From Cinclus cinclus (taxonomy: Eukaryota > Chordata > Aves > Passeriformes > Cinclidae), in contig NC_085046.1 in the NCBI RefSeq assembly GCF_963662255.1, positions 22,587,620 through 22,651,619 on the forward strand: DNA of 64,000 nucleotides. The letters run 5' to 3'. Below, piece by piece: positions 1-13,350 of the stretch. The translations under genes were made by a program, and so were the position numbers. The notes under the pieces were generated by a model. That model was not told the origin of the DNA, ran no database searches, and saw only the letters and a list, made by a program, of their open reading frames with translations. Every line of letters starts with the position of its first letter. Within the stretch, counting starts at the first letter, position 1.

Positions 1-3000
1 TCCCCTTTTATATTACCCCCTTACTAAAATTATCTTGAGTTTCATTTCCAAGTTGAGCAAAAGGCAACAATCCATACCTCCACAGACCTCATACATGTAC
101 ATGGAGATAGGATTTTGTCTGACATATGGAATCATAACTCTGCCTTTGATACTCAGGCTTCCATTTGGAAACCCTGTGCCCAAATAATTTATAAGTAACT
201 GGCAGAAATAGATTGATATAAAACATGAGAGTAAAATAAATTATAATGTCAAGTTAATAAAAATGCAGATGTGCTCATGCCTGGCAGGAAAGGGTCACGG
301 GGAGAGCCCATAAGATGGAGAGGTCCTTTGTGGGTATGTTTGGAAGTCTGAAGCACCTCAGAGCATCCTGGCAGACTCCACTGAGGAACTCCAGCAGTGG
401 GAACACATTTTTACCTCTCCTGCCCCCTTTATAAAAAAAACCATTAATCTCCTCTATGTATTTATGGCAGCCTTTACTAGCTGCATTGAAACAGCTCACC
501 TTGAGATTTGGTTCAAACACAGCAAGTCCCCTGAGTTTTTTCCCCAACTGTTAAGAAAGAAGAAAATTATTTGAACACTCACTTCAGGAAAGCTGCAGAC
601 AAAGGTATTACCTCTTCCCAGATGTGGATTCTGCCTGACTTTGAAGTGAATCTATTGAGCCATCCTTGAGACCATTCTGTATGTTCTGTCATTATGTTAA
701 ACTGTTAATTGTCCTACTTTCCCACATAATGTGCATTAGAGTCATTAAGACACACTGCTGTGGCAGGTTTTTCTCTCTAGTTATCCAGACTACTGTAAAA
801 ATATATGTATTATCTGAGTCTCTGAGGTCTTGAGTATTTTCACCTGTCCTGTGGAAACTTGCCATTTATTCTAATGGAGGCAGAAATCAGGCTCAAGATG
901 TTCTCCTGGCATGAAGAAAGACTCACATGTGAAAAGCATAAAATAATAATGGATGCACAAATACTTTAATACTTGAATTTTAAGGGAACATAGCCACTTT
1001 TCTGGGAAGATGTAGCTGCACTTTAAAGTATTATAGTGTGCTTTAGCTGACCAACTCCATACTGACAAGCTCAATCATGTCTGGAATAAACAAGAGCATT
1101 CTTTCAATGGTTAAAATATTTAATATAAATGTTTGGGTTAGTTTATTTTCTCTGGAATAGTAGAACTTTTCCAAAACACTCTGTTGCTCCAGTTCTGTTC
1201 ATGCCCTCCCAGTTTTAATACAGCACAGTCCACTAACAGAGATACTGAATACCAGTGACAGGGATTTCAGGGATACTGAAATAAGTCTTCTGTGCCTTCC
1301 TCAGCTGAGATTAGAATCTACACCTAAATTTATAGCTCAACATTAGCTCAATATTCAAGTATTGCTTTCATTTTTTAACTAGAAGGTCTGTTATGTCCCC
1401 ACAATTCTCCTGGCTGGTTCACAACTAGAAACATACATAAGAGGTCAGAAAATTTATTTCACTGCTTCAACAAGAAATTAATATAATTGATTAGCCACAG
1501 TATCTCAAGGCTTAGATCCATGCTTTGCAGAAGAAATTCATAATATCCTGAAAGTTGAAATCCTGAAATATCATTTCACTGCAGTGAATAAGACCAAATC
1601 AGCTATTCGCTGCACTCAGTAAAGATACAGTGTAGTGAACAGAATGATAAGCCCAGCTCGCTGTTAGCACTGTAACGAAAGCAGCAAACCATGACAAGGT
1701 TAATCCCTGCCATTAAGATTGACTGTAACACACCTTGTTGATATTAATAAGGTCTTTGAGCTTTATTTTATAAAAGGCTTAATAAGTCATAGTGGGAAGT
1801 TGACCCAAATATGCTGCTGATGCTTTTCTGTCATCAAATGATATGCCTACTTTGCTACTGGTAGAGTAGGATGTTCTGTAGATCCTTGTCCTTAATCAGA
1901 GATTAAAGCAGCTATTGTGGTTGTAGATATGGAAAACTCTTAAGAAATAGAGTGTGTCTTACAGAGTTTCATAATGCCATTCAAGACCTATGCTGAGACC
2001 CACAGCACAGCCTATGGAACTCACAGTCAGGATCATAGCCTCTGCACCCCTTCTTCCCTGCATTTCATTTCTCTGCTATAAAAATGAAATATTGTCAGCA
2101 TTACACTTTTACTTAATCCATTCCTTTATTGCTAATAAGATGGGAGGATCTTTAATGGCTACTCCACTGAAATCTGGCAAGACTAAAACCTCTAACAGAA
2201 AAAAGCATGTGCTTAAGCAGTCACCCAAGAAAAATAAACTATCAAAGCTCTTAGCAAACTGCAACTGACAAGTGGTTTTACATGCAGAATTTAAAGATAA
2301 AATGCAAATTCCTAATAAATGGTATATTCAGTGCTCTTAGGGTTTGAGTGCTTTGTTGATTTTTCCCTGGAGTTTTACTTGGTGTTCTCTCTGTTCAAAT
2401 CTGTTCCACAAGCAATCATGCAAGTTCACAAGCAATTTAAAAGGTGTGTCAACAAACTGGCAACTAAGGTCATTTAACTGGTTTTAACTGAATGCATCAA
2501 ATACATTATACTCTACTGGGTTTTTCCCCTATAGTTAAATTACTGGTGTATATTCACACCAGTTTTAAGGTGCAAGAACAAAGTTATTGTTGACTTGTAC
2601 ACCAGTCATTTAAAAGAGAGCTTCCCATAAGGAACGGTGAAGCCAAGTTGTCATTCTTAACAAAACTTCCTCAAGAAGTCATCACTTCAGTACTGTAAAG
2701 TAAAATAAAACCTTTTTATGGGTAGGCACTGAGAAGAGCAGCAGCAGCAAAACAGTTACATGCTACCAAGGCTCTTTGCTTATCCTAGCTCACTTCTATG
2801 TCACCCACTTTCCTTCTCTATTTAATTGTGAGAGCTCTATAGACATGTGGTGTATCACATAATGCTTAATGTGATTGGGTGCAACTTGTGGCCATGCAAA
2901 TATTAAATTTACTGCCAAGTGAAACACTTACCAACAATCATGAGTATTTTGCTGTGAAAATGAACAAAAAGTGTAGATTACTAGAGCTGAGAAGAAATCT

Positions 3001-3054
3001 CTGGTTTTGTTTGTTTCCTCTGTTTGTTTGTTTTTAGGCAAGAAACTTTCTTTT
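1..3054. other. Noncoding AT-rich DNA, no gene seen
   Basis: No frame here shows a recognisable domain, and the longest frames (about 90 codons) have no family resemblance I can name. Base composition is AT-rich with few CpGs, as in bird gene deserts or long introns. The part at about 1640-1800 is free of repeats and low-complexity sequence and looks like a possible conserved noncoding element, but conservation cannot be judged from one sequence. Confidence 0.6.
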
Positions 3055-3591
3055 TAAGCTTAACCCAGCAGGTAGCTAAAGCCCACACAGCCACTCACTC
3101 GTTTTGCCCCGTTCCCAGTGGGTTGGGGTACAGAACTGGGGAAAAAATAATAACATTTGTGGGTTGAAATAAAGACAGTTTAACAGGACAGAAAAGGATG
3201 AGATAATAGCAATAATAGAATTTGAATGTAGTAAACAAGTGATTGCTCACCACACAGTAATTGATACCCACCAGCTCTTGAGTAGTAGCCTCTGATTACT
3301 TTCTCCCTAGTTCACATGTTTAGCATGATGCCATACAACATGGAAAATCCCACTGGCCAGTTTGGATCAGCTGACCTGGGTGTGTCTCCTCCCAATTTCT
3401 TTTGCTCCCCAGTCTGCTCGCTGGTGTGATAGTGAAGGAAGCTGCAGAGTTCATGACTAAGTGTAAAAACTGCTTTGTGACAACTGAATCATCAGTATGT
3501 TGTCAACATTATTCTCATACTAAATTTAAACTATAGCATTATGCCAGCAGCTAGGAAGAAAATTAACTATATCCTTGCCAAAACTAGGACA
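3055..3591 (-). mobile_element. Solo LTR of an avian endogenous retrovirus
   Basis: Read on the minus strand, the block begins TGTCCTAGTTTTGG and continues through segments I recognise from a very common bird LTR. These include a match around 3541-3570 (plus-strand CTAGGAAGAAAATTAACT), a stretch at 3355-3400 holding GGCCAGTTTGGATCAGCTGA, and a distal part at 3060-3200 with GGGTTGAAATAAAGACAG. The boundary at 3591 is sharp; the other end near 3055 is eroded and its exact base is uncertain. No gag, pol or env remnant adjoins it, so it is a solo LTR left by recombination between two LTRs. I could not find a clear target-site duplication. The copy carries many substitutions and indels, so it is old. 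Assignment to an avian LTR is from memory; the ERV class (probably ERVL-like) and subfamily name are left open. Confidence 0.8.
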
Positions 3592-6500
3592 GTAGTTGAA
3601 AGTAGAAAAGCTTCAACTTCTTGGCTCACAAATTAGAAGCAAAGCTAGCACACAAGGGTGGCTAGATGACCTTAGGGTAACATTTTCTCACATCCTATTC
3701 TTGCATGGGTGTATGCTCTTGCTTGATGTGTTGTTCTTGATTTCTCCCCTCCCAAACAAAAGTCAAAAGCTCTTTTCTGATGTCTTTTTGTCTTCTGTGT
3801 CATCCCTCCTGCTCTAAGGTAAGCAGGTTATAATTATGTCCTTACTATGAGAGAAAGGATTATGAGGTGTATTTTTAAGCAGTTTCTGAAGGCTGTGTGA
3901 TAGATTTTTGTCTGCAAGTGAGCCCACGTCAGCCCCATCTCACAGTATCATTAACATAGAAGCCATAACTGCCTATTTCTTGGGACACTCAGGGAACACA
4001 AAATCAAGGACTGCATACACCAGATGGGGAATGGCAGCTTCAATGCTCTTTGCTTCATTGGCTTGTTACTAGCAATCTTTTGATTCTGAGTGTGTGAAAA
4101 ATTGAGTTCAAAATGCCACAAATCATTGCTAAAATATTTATGAACACAAAGATGTAACGATAAGGTTTCGGATGCTGTTATCATGATGAGTGACACCAGT
4201 GCGACCTCAGCACAGCTCACTCAGTGCCACTGTAATTTCTGTTCAAAAATTATTCATCCCAGCAGAAGGTCACACCATCTCAGTGGGTTGTCATGAATTT
4301 CCCAGGCAGTGTGTGAGCACATGTTTGGATTTCATGAAAAAAGCCCACTCCCATAAGTTAATGATAGAGGTTTTTACAAGGTCTAAGCAAAGCAATTATT
4401 TTAAACTACAAGCCAAAAAAATATTCCCTTTGTTTGTTTTTCTTAGAGCTATCCTTGACTTTCAGAGCTGGAAGACAGCTACAGGCAAGAGGGCAGTCAA
4501 ACTAGTCAAGGAGGAGCTGCAATTAGTTTCTAAAACCCCTCTGAGTAGTTTAGGGAGTGTATGAACACTCCTCCTGAGGCTTTGGTGAGGAGTAAGGTAC
4601 CCATCTATACATTTTAAACAGGATCTGCCCCCAAGTTCACCTGCTAAATCAAAGGCAAGTCCTGGTGGGAAACAAGCAGGAAATGAGACAATGCCAAAGA
4701 TAAGGTTATGCAGGAAGCTTTGGGGGGAACACGAGCAGCCAATAACTGGAGACCACATCTGCCTGATGGAAATCCAGAGAGTAAGATTTATGTTTCCCAG
4801 ACAGTGATGAAGAACAGAGAGAAATACTTAGAGATATGCAGGAACTGGGAACATGGGTTTTCAGCATGCAGATGGAGGAACCCAGGAAAAAAGAGAAGGC
4901 GTCTTGCCATACCCAGAAGTGGGAGCAAGCAGAGGGAGAGAAATATACTATTTTGTTATCCTTTTGCTGTGCATAGAAGCTTTGTTGAAAAAAAAACCCT
5001 TTTTTAAAAATCAGAAATACTTTAAGCAGATGTCAAAAATTTGGGCTATTGTGCTAACCCAGACAACAAAAAGGTGGAATTGACCCCCAAATTGCATATT
5101 AAGAAGGTTCAGACTAAGTAGAGTCACTCTGGCTTAAATGCAGACTGCTTCATCACCCTGATAGTGTCATCACATCTTGCTTCTGCTCCAGCCTTCACAC
5201 CAGGTGGAATGGGTACAGAGGTGTGCAATAGCAGCTTCTATTTGAAGAAGCTTCTTCTATCTGAGAGGATTGAACCCTCTCCATGGGTTCTGATTGTACC
5301 TCAGAGGAATCATTAGCTCAGCTCATGAAATGTATTCATTTGTTTGGTTGGTTCTCCTGCTGCTCCTGGTACTGACTTTCCTGACACTGCCAGCCCTGCA
5401 GTGATGAGCTGGTCCCCTGAGGCAGCTTCCATAGTTGTTGATGGCAGCCTTCTTCACAAGTCCAGTGCCAGGTGAGAAGAGAGGAAAAGAGGTGGAAAAT
5501 GAAACTCAGGAAGAAAATTTTTAAAAATTAAAAATTAAAATGGAGAAAAAAATAGTAAAGAGGAGAGGAGAGTTGTGTGAAGGGATACTAAGAAAATAAG
5601 ATACCATTCCATTTTACATTTTAGTCCTCTTCTATATCTCCCACCTGTTTCCTTTTAAACTGCAGAATTTTTGTGACACAGAATTGCCAACATAACACCC
5701 TTGCACCTTTGCACCTTCAGATATAATGCTTGAGACCTGTACTTTTTTTTGTCATGTGAACACAACTAAAAGTAAGAACAGTATGACTGTCCTTAGTAGG
5801 ATAGGGTTTGTTCTGTGATGCAATAGTCTTGGAGAATGCCTAAGGCTTCCAGACTAATTTACAGAAACCTGGAGTGTCCCATTTGCTCTTCAGCCATTTC
5901 TACAAATTGAGTACAATATGGACCTTCTCTTTTCCAGAAAACTTGTTGTAAGAACTCCTTCTTTCCCCCGCTCCAAAGTTTCTGATATGGTGTGACATGG
6001 AAGAAATAAATTTATTCCTGACTTGGGGACACATGGGTGCCATACAAGGTGGAGCATGCACATACATGCAGATTGCACAGCTGGTCCTGGATCACTCTGC
6101 CTGAATGTCACCATCAAATGCTTCTTAATGCCCCATTCCAGCTTAGACTGACTAAGCAGTCAAAAGTCTGATTGTAGTTATTTTGATGGAAATCTAGTAG
6201 TTTGTTGTGGTTTTTTTTTTTTTTTTGGTGGTACATATAATTACTCCAAAAATGAAGGTAGAAGAATTTCTTCAAGATTTCACCCAGGATTATTTCTATC
6301 TAAGATGAACATAAAACATATTTTAAAATTTACTGTCATTTTAGGTTGTGATGCCCATAAAATTACTTTTAATTCCTTTCTTTGATCTTCCAAGTCAGTT
6401 TGTCATTGCTCTGTCTCAGGTTTTGCATTCCCTTTCCAGTATTGATTCCATACTGAATTTTCAGTAGATTAAGAAGTTTATTCATATTAATCTATTTTCT

Positions 6501-9500
6501 ACTGGTTTAATGGATTTGGTCATAACAATTCAAAGATGGTCCTTATTATCAGACCCCAAAACATGTGCTTAAAAGCATACAAAACATTCTAATCACACTG
6601 CTCCATAATTCCTAATAAAAATTCTATTTCTCCTTGATGTAACAAGGGAACAGTTAAATATCAGAATTCATATAAAATGAATCTTACTCCAGCAAATTTA
6701 GAACAGATTTAAATAATTAAGTATGTTACACTTTGGTGTAAAATTATCAGAAAACTGATGAAAATTGTAAAGTTGGGCAGTTTATTCTAATTTGGCAATA
6801 CTGGTTATGCAAATCCAAGTCATTTGGAAAAGATGATGTCAGAGAAAAACTGCCATTATTCAAGCTGATACAAAGCAAACATAGTAAATATAGTGCCATG
6901 TATTTCTTAAACAAAGCAGGTCATATCTCAAAATTTACTACATATCTCGGGTCATATCTCAGGAGATTTACTACAAACTTACTGGAAGGTTTGTAGCTGT
7001 AACATGATAGGATGTGCAGCCTTCCATTCTCTAAGCGTTGTGTGCCTGAGGGAGGTTTTGTTGACTTGAATAGATTTTTTCCCAGCTGGTACCAGCCTAA
7101 GTGAAAGAATCAAACTCTGCATGTAGGCATTCTGCTGGTTAAGTAAAAACCTGAGGGAAAACTGGGTGATGGCATTCATCATATTTTCTCTGCCCCTAAG
7201 ATGTTGCAAGATATGATCAAATGCAATGCAGGATGCTTAATCTTATTTGCATATTTTCCCATCATTTTATTCAAGACGCTGGAAAAAAAAAAAGTTGCAT
7301 GAAGCAAGTATCTCTTTTGGTGGATAACAAATGTAAATTATTTGAAGGTGTGTTCAAGGACAGTTCTGCTGATTTCAGTCTTACTTTGGTGGTACAGGCT
7401 TTACAGTTTTTCCAGCCTCAATTGTTATGCAGGACATTGAAAGCTATTGAAAATTTCATAATATGTGTACTTGAGAGACACGAGAGTGTAGTAGTGCAAG
7501 TCTGATTACTTTGGTTTAAAATATATTAATGTTACGGATTATTTTTTTAAGTGTAATTCATTTCTGGCTTACTTGTGATGACTTGCAGAGTGGTTAATTA
7601 CTGCTTGGAGGCAAAAACTGTGGCATGGAGGTCATTAAAAAAAGAAAAATTTAGGGAGTGCAAAAAAAAGGCAAGGTTTGGGTTCTTCGTTGTTGGGTTT
7701 TTGTTTTTTTTTTTAAGATCTGCTTACTTTGTCCAGAAGGGGATACATTTTTATAGCATGCATAAAACAGAAACACTTATCTCGAAGCAAAACCACAGTG
7801 TTTTCTTTTCTGTTTTTAGTATTACCATTTGATTGCTCTACAATATTGTTAGACAGATCATTCATTGTTACTAGTTTTTATTGCAATTCTTTCCCTGCCA
7901 TTGAACTGAAAATTTTAAGGTTGTCTTAGTATTTTAGGCAATTCTCATCTCCACCCCAAATTCTGTTGATGATACATGAAGAAAATTTCCTGAACAAAAT
8001 TTGGTGAAGCTGTAAGAATATTTGAGAAAAAAAATCTAAAAATTTTTAAATTTTATTTACATTAACTTCATATTCCCTCAAAGTAGTCTTGAATTTGACA
8101 CCTGCCATGTTAACCCAGAACATTTCCTCTCATAAACATCATGCCTGAACTTGACTGTCTCCTGGATCCCAGGAAACCTATAAGAAACTGGTAGAAACAA
8201 AAGTACCTTGCAAAATCTGATCCAACAAAGTGAGTTAGGTTTCCAGGTGAGCACCTCAGTCTAACCATAAACCAAGCAAACAAATTTGCTGTCTCAGAAA
8301 CCTGAGTAAAAATGGGATTTGCTACTGCCTGCTTGAAAGCTGGTAAAACACAGAGGCAGAGAACAGGACTGGTACCTCAACTTAGTTAATGGAAATCAAG
8401 TGTAAAGCATTTTCTCAAATGTATGGGAGCCCAAACATCTTATTTTTTTAATGGGAAACATAAATACTTGTGTTTCTTGGAGTAAAATAGAGGTGATGAA
8501 TTTTGAGAATTTAAAAAGAAAAAATTTGTGTTTCTGGTTTAAGTGTTCAGACTCCTACCCAGAAAAATAAACTTGTAGTAGATATTTATTACTCCATCTG
8601 GATTGCATGCAATTAACAGTCTGCTTGTTTTTTTTTTAATCTGCTTCACACAAAAAGGCATTTATCTCCATCTTTTTCTATGTAATCCAAAGTTTAAATC
8701 AAGATAGTTGACAATGGCAGAGAGCCCTGCCTTCATCCCTGAGCACTTGTTTGTTTCTCAGGATTCCATCCACCAAGAAGTCACTTTTCAGTGTGCTGGG
8801 CCATAGTCCACTCTCAGTAAACTAAAGAAAAATGAAGCCATTGGAGATTTACCTGACTTCTTGATATCACAGAGTAGTTACTTTTTATAAATTTGGTTGA
8901 TTTAAGGCTAAAGCCTCTATGAAAAACTGGGCTCTAACAGGCTTTGAAGTAGATTTTGCTTTAATTAGGCACTTGCTTCTCCCATGAGAACAGATATGCA
9001 TTCACAGATACACACTTTCTACATTGCTAGGGTCTTTCTCTCTTCTGGGAAAGGCTCCTCCATTACAGGATTAGTTTATCTTCATATGGGATGAGATACA
9101 TTTATGATGATTTCTTATTTTGCCTTTTCCTCACATATTTTATATGTATCTTGCTATCACCCATGAATGGCCAGACCAGGTCATATCAAAAGTCCAGTAG
9201 CTCATCCTCCTCTGTAATTGGAGCCAAAAGTAGATGCTTAATATAAAATTTTAGATTTAAGGACAGCATGGAGCATGACATCCCCAATATATACTCTTAG
9301 TTTTCAATTTTATGTAACTCAGAGAAGTCAGAGTGACTTTGAAAATACAAATAAATGTGCACAGAGGACTTTCTGTCATTAAATTTGTTTTTATCTCTGA
9401 AGATTCCAGACTTGGGTAACTCGAAAGGATAAAAGAAAAACACCTCTCTGCTGCCTCTGTGGGAGAAAGGAGAAGAGTAAGTTGGGCATACTTCATTTAT

Positions 9501-11699
9501 GTAAACTAAATTCTGACAAATATACGTATTATTCTTGTTGTATTTTTTAAAGGGATATTAAATGACGCATGAAAATATGTTTCTTAAAGGGGACTAAAAT
9601 GCATCCTGTACCCACATAGCACCCCAAAGTTGCACTCCCATGCATCCAAGAAGTTGTAGGCAAGTTGGAGAAATACCACCAATATGTTACATCAGATTTT
9701 CACTGTTAAGTTTCTAGTGCCTTGAAGTTGAAAAGATCAGGAAAAAACCTTATTTCCACAATCACTATCCCTAGGTTGCTTGACAGATTAAACTGAATTT
9801 CCTTGAATTGAATTATGTATTCTGACCTGGTTCACAGACTGATATTTCATTATATTCTGATTTCTGCCTCCAGAGCTCATCTTCCAAACATGTTAATGTT
9901 AATAAAATTATTTTTCTCTTTTTAATGTCAGTACCTCCCACTGACTGTCAAAACCATTTCTTACCAATTATAGTTCATATTCTCAGAGGTGCATGACTTG
10001 TCATGTTACACAAACACAAGTCCTTATCGCCCTTCCCCATTTTTGCACATACCTTTTTTTCCCCCTCCTCCTCTCTTCCTCTTCCATGCAGCTCTCAGGG
10101 GATGAGTTCCATCACTAAGACCCAGCGATGTTGCACGTGGAGGGGACAGAGTGCAGAGCATCAATCTAATGTGTGATGTACTCGCTCGTATGCAGCCTCA
10201 AGAACCATGCTCAGCTGAGCATGACTGTCATCCAGGAACTAAAGATTCGTGTTGGGCCAAAAAAAAAAAAAAATGGTAAAAGATATGGAACTATGCTTTC
10301 TGCATGTAATTCAGTATATTTGGATCAGCCAAGAGCTTTAAACAGCTCTCAAGTCCAGATGGTAAGAATATTAATGTATGTATCCATGCAGAATTTTGAA
10401 GAACAAACCCACCAACAAACAGCTGTTTCAGTTCAGGAGATGTGCTGGAATCCCTCAAGTTTTCATTTTTATCTTCTTGCCTTGTTGCAGGAAGCACAGG
10501 GCTTGAACTCAGAAGGTCAAGCTTATTTTATTTCCTTGGCATGGAATTTACATCTATGCCCAAATGATAATTTTTGTTTATCAAATATGGAAAAAACAGA
10601 GACACTCTAAAGCAGAATATATATGCCTTTGAATTCTTCAGGGATTACACAGGGGGTCTGCCAGAAGCTTTTAAGCTCTATTATTATTAGAATAATTTCA
10701 TAGGCCCATGCATCCAGCTGCCCACTCTCTTGATTTTATCAAGAATCTCCCAGTAGCAGACACAACATTCTCTTCTGGCATCTGGAGATTACATGACAAT
10801 TTCCACTTTCATTTATAATGAAAAAAACTCCCAAGTTCACAAAGATCTTGAAACCAGGAATAAAATATAAGTAGCAAATAAAAAGACTACATTTTTAAAA
10901 GTTGATTTTGAAGTCTGTCTCACCAGAGTCTGAAGGCATCCCTTATGATTTCAGGCTGGTGATTACTGCAAGCTGTTAAGGCTTAGCTCTGAGGCTGGCT
11001 CTGACCCCTGCAAATTTGTACAGAGCTGGGATTTAGGATCTTGGCTCTTGGTCTGACTAATCCAGGAAATAAAAGGCATGTAATAAGGAAGAAAGTACAG
11101 CTAGGGAAATAAGACATCTAGTATTCAATGAGGGACTAAGCCAAAATGAGGGATGAGGGCTCAGCAGAGACAGAAATAGTGTCAGTATCTTGGTTACAGT
11201 ACACCTGGCTGTGGTCCTCACCAGCCATTAATTGCTTTGGGATTCTCCAAGATACAGAGACTTCCCTGAGTACCAGTTATCATTACTGAACCATGCAGAT
11301 CTGTTTTCACAGCTGGATGCCCTGATGCCCACAGCTAGTGCTGCTTGAAGCAGCACTCGTTCAAGCCACCTGCCAATGCAACTCCACAGATCAGCCAAAT
11401 GCCAGGATTGAAAGCGTTGTCTATGCCTTAAAATTAGTTTCTTTGCAATTTAAATCAGATACATCAGCCTAATGTTTGATGTTCTTAGTCACAGTTTGAA
11501 GGACATCCCAAAAAAAGAAAATCCTGTCCAGACAACACTGGCAGTTTATACATTGACAATAAATCTCCCCATATCTTAATTTGCAGTATGAGGAAAAATA
11601 GCAAAACTTTAAGAAAGGTAATTAATTTCTACACTGATAAGAATCTCCTTTGTAAAAAAGAAAAACATTTCACTCTTTTCAGATAAAAACCATTCTGAA
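3592..11699. other. Noncoding DNA, no gene seen
   Basis: About 8 kb of AT-rich sequence with only chance reading frames. The longest, 145 codons at 10173-10610, contains a poly-lysine stretch from an A-run at 10260-10273 and no recognisable domain. Low-complexity spots include a T-run near 6211-6226 and the A-run just mentioned. One short tandem duplication is listed separately. I recognised no other repeat family in this block. Confidence 0.55.
6919..6973 (+). repeat. Imperfect tandem duplication, about 31-bp period
   Basis: The segment GGTCATATCTCA...TTTACTAC occurs at 6919-6941 and again at 6950-6973. The second copy has a two-base insertion (AGG AGATTTACTAC against AA ATTTACTAC). This looks like a local replication-slippage duplication; no function is implied. 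Confidence 0.75.
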
Positions 11700-12430
11700 A
11701 GAGCTTATCTCAAAACCCTTCTCCCCTTTTCATTAAGTGCCAAGATTTTATCAGGCTGAGTCGGGAGAAGAACCGAGGGGCAGGAGAGCCCTTCACAGAG
11801 GAGATAGGTAAAAATGCATACGACCCAGTTTGGAGTAAAAGGCACTCGGCCTGCTTTTAGCCTTCCTCTGGTAGTTTTAGCATTTGCATGTCTAGGAGTG
11901 ACCTCTTTCCTCCTCCACAGAGAATGCTGCCTGTATAGACCCTCAGCTCATCCCATCTTCTTCCCAGCGCCACAAAGGCACAGTTACGGTGTCAGATGTC
12001 AGTGTAACACTCCATTAAAGCGCTTCACAGAGCCATTTGCCTCTACACGCTTGCAGCTGCTGCCCGAACTGGAGTTCAGTGCACCACCACAGAATCTGGA
12101 GATGGAGAGGGGTAGTGCACATAGGTCTGTTTATGACACCACCCTGGTGGAAACTCAGTGAAATCATGCCCTGGAGCAACTTGGAAAATAGCTGGTACAT
12201 CAGTTTAATAAACTTGCAGCCTAGGTTGTCTTCAGTTGCATGTGTTTGGATCAATGACTTGTTCAATCCATTTCTAACGTGTTGCTGGAAACTGCACTTT
12301 TATTTTACCTGGTTTGAAAACACAGCTATGTACTATATTTACTGCCACTCAGCACTTTTTCCCTGGATCCTCATCCATTTCCAGGCACTGCAATACCCTC
12401 TTTGCCCTTGTCCAGTTTGAAAGTTAACAG
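11700..12430. other. GC-richer noncoding stretch, possible spliced transcript
   Basis: This block is richer in G and C than its surroundings and holds several overlapping open frames of 80-127 codons on both strands, none with a recognisable domain. The plus-strand frame at 11814-12161 starts with a hydrophobic segment resembling a signal peptide, but this is expected by chance in many such frames. A good donor-like site (ATAG|GTAAAA at 11807/11808) lies 113 bp before a strong acceptor-like site (CTTTCCTCCTCCACAG ending at 11920), which would fit a small intron of a noncoding RNA. There is no sequence proof of transcription. Confidence 0.25.
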
Positions 12431-13304
12431 AGCTTTAATTCAGTGAGTGGCAACAGCAGAGTCCTGCCCCTCCCCATTACAGAGCATAACCAGAGACAGC
12501 AGGCAGGGCACAAGTTCTGAGCAAGAGCTGCTAATTATCATGTGGTCATTCAGCAGCAGCACTAAAGTCTTATGAACTTCTAAAAACTTATGAACTCCTG
12601 CACCCACAGATTCTTTTCCCAGTCTTTTAAAGGACTTGATTTCATTCCCAAAGATTTGCAGGACTCCACTTCTCAGCCTGCCTATCTCCTGCTATACTGA
12701 CAACTATTTTTTCCTCATCTGTGTATTCAAAGCAGAAGGTAAGAATGAAAAGGTTATTCACTTCCAAAAGCCTCTCTCCGTGGACAGGTCTGTGATGTCT
12801 CTCATGACGGATAGTGCCATGCTGGCATGCAAACTTGCCAAATGTAACCAAGGAAACAGGGTCCTTACTTAATACCATACATTTCTCAGAGCATTTGCTG
12901 CAGGCAGAATAGCATCTTTGGTATCTGTATGCTGTAGCTCTGGGAATGCAATGTAAAAATAATTATATATGTATAATGAAGAATAGGAAAGAAATCTGTT
13001 GTATGTAAATACAGTCAGGCAGTTGTCTCAATGAATGGGCTGATTTCATCAGGAAATCTGATGGAGCAGAATAACAGTACTGATTTGGTTAATATTCCCA
13101 GTGGAAAGCAGAGTAGATTCACAGGAAATATGCCACTGCTTAGGCCATCTAGGTAAATTTTTTTGTTAAAATGTGTCTGGCCATGTGGAAAAGTCTAACA
13201 TGCTGGGAGGGAAGCAAGATTATGACATGCATGGACATCAGTGCTATCTGAAACAAACAAACTTGAAATTTTGAGACAGCCTGAATAATAGAGGGGTGAT
13301 GACA

Positions 13305-13350
13305 AGAATTATGAGTTCATTAATTGAAGAATTATGAGTTCATTAATTGA
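13305..13350 (+). repeat. Perfect 23-bp tandem duplication
   Basis: The unit starting AGAATTATGAGTTCATTAAT is present twice, at 13305-13327 and 13328-13350, with no mismatch. Perfect identity suggests a recent slippage event, possibly polymorphic within the species. Confidence 0.9.

Noticed and set aside
2050..2100. MIR-like TTTCTCTGCTATAAAAATG
   Set aside because: Only a short loose match to the MIR core with no supporting flanks or tRNA-like head.
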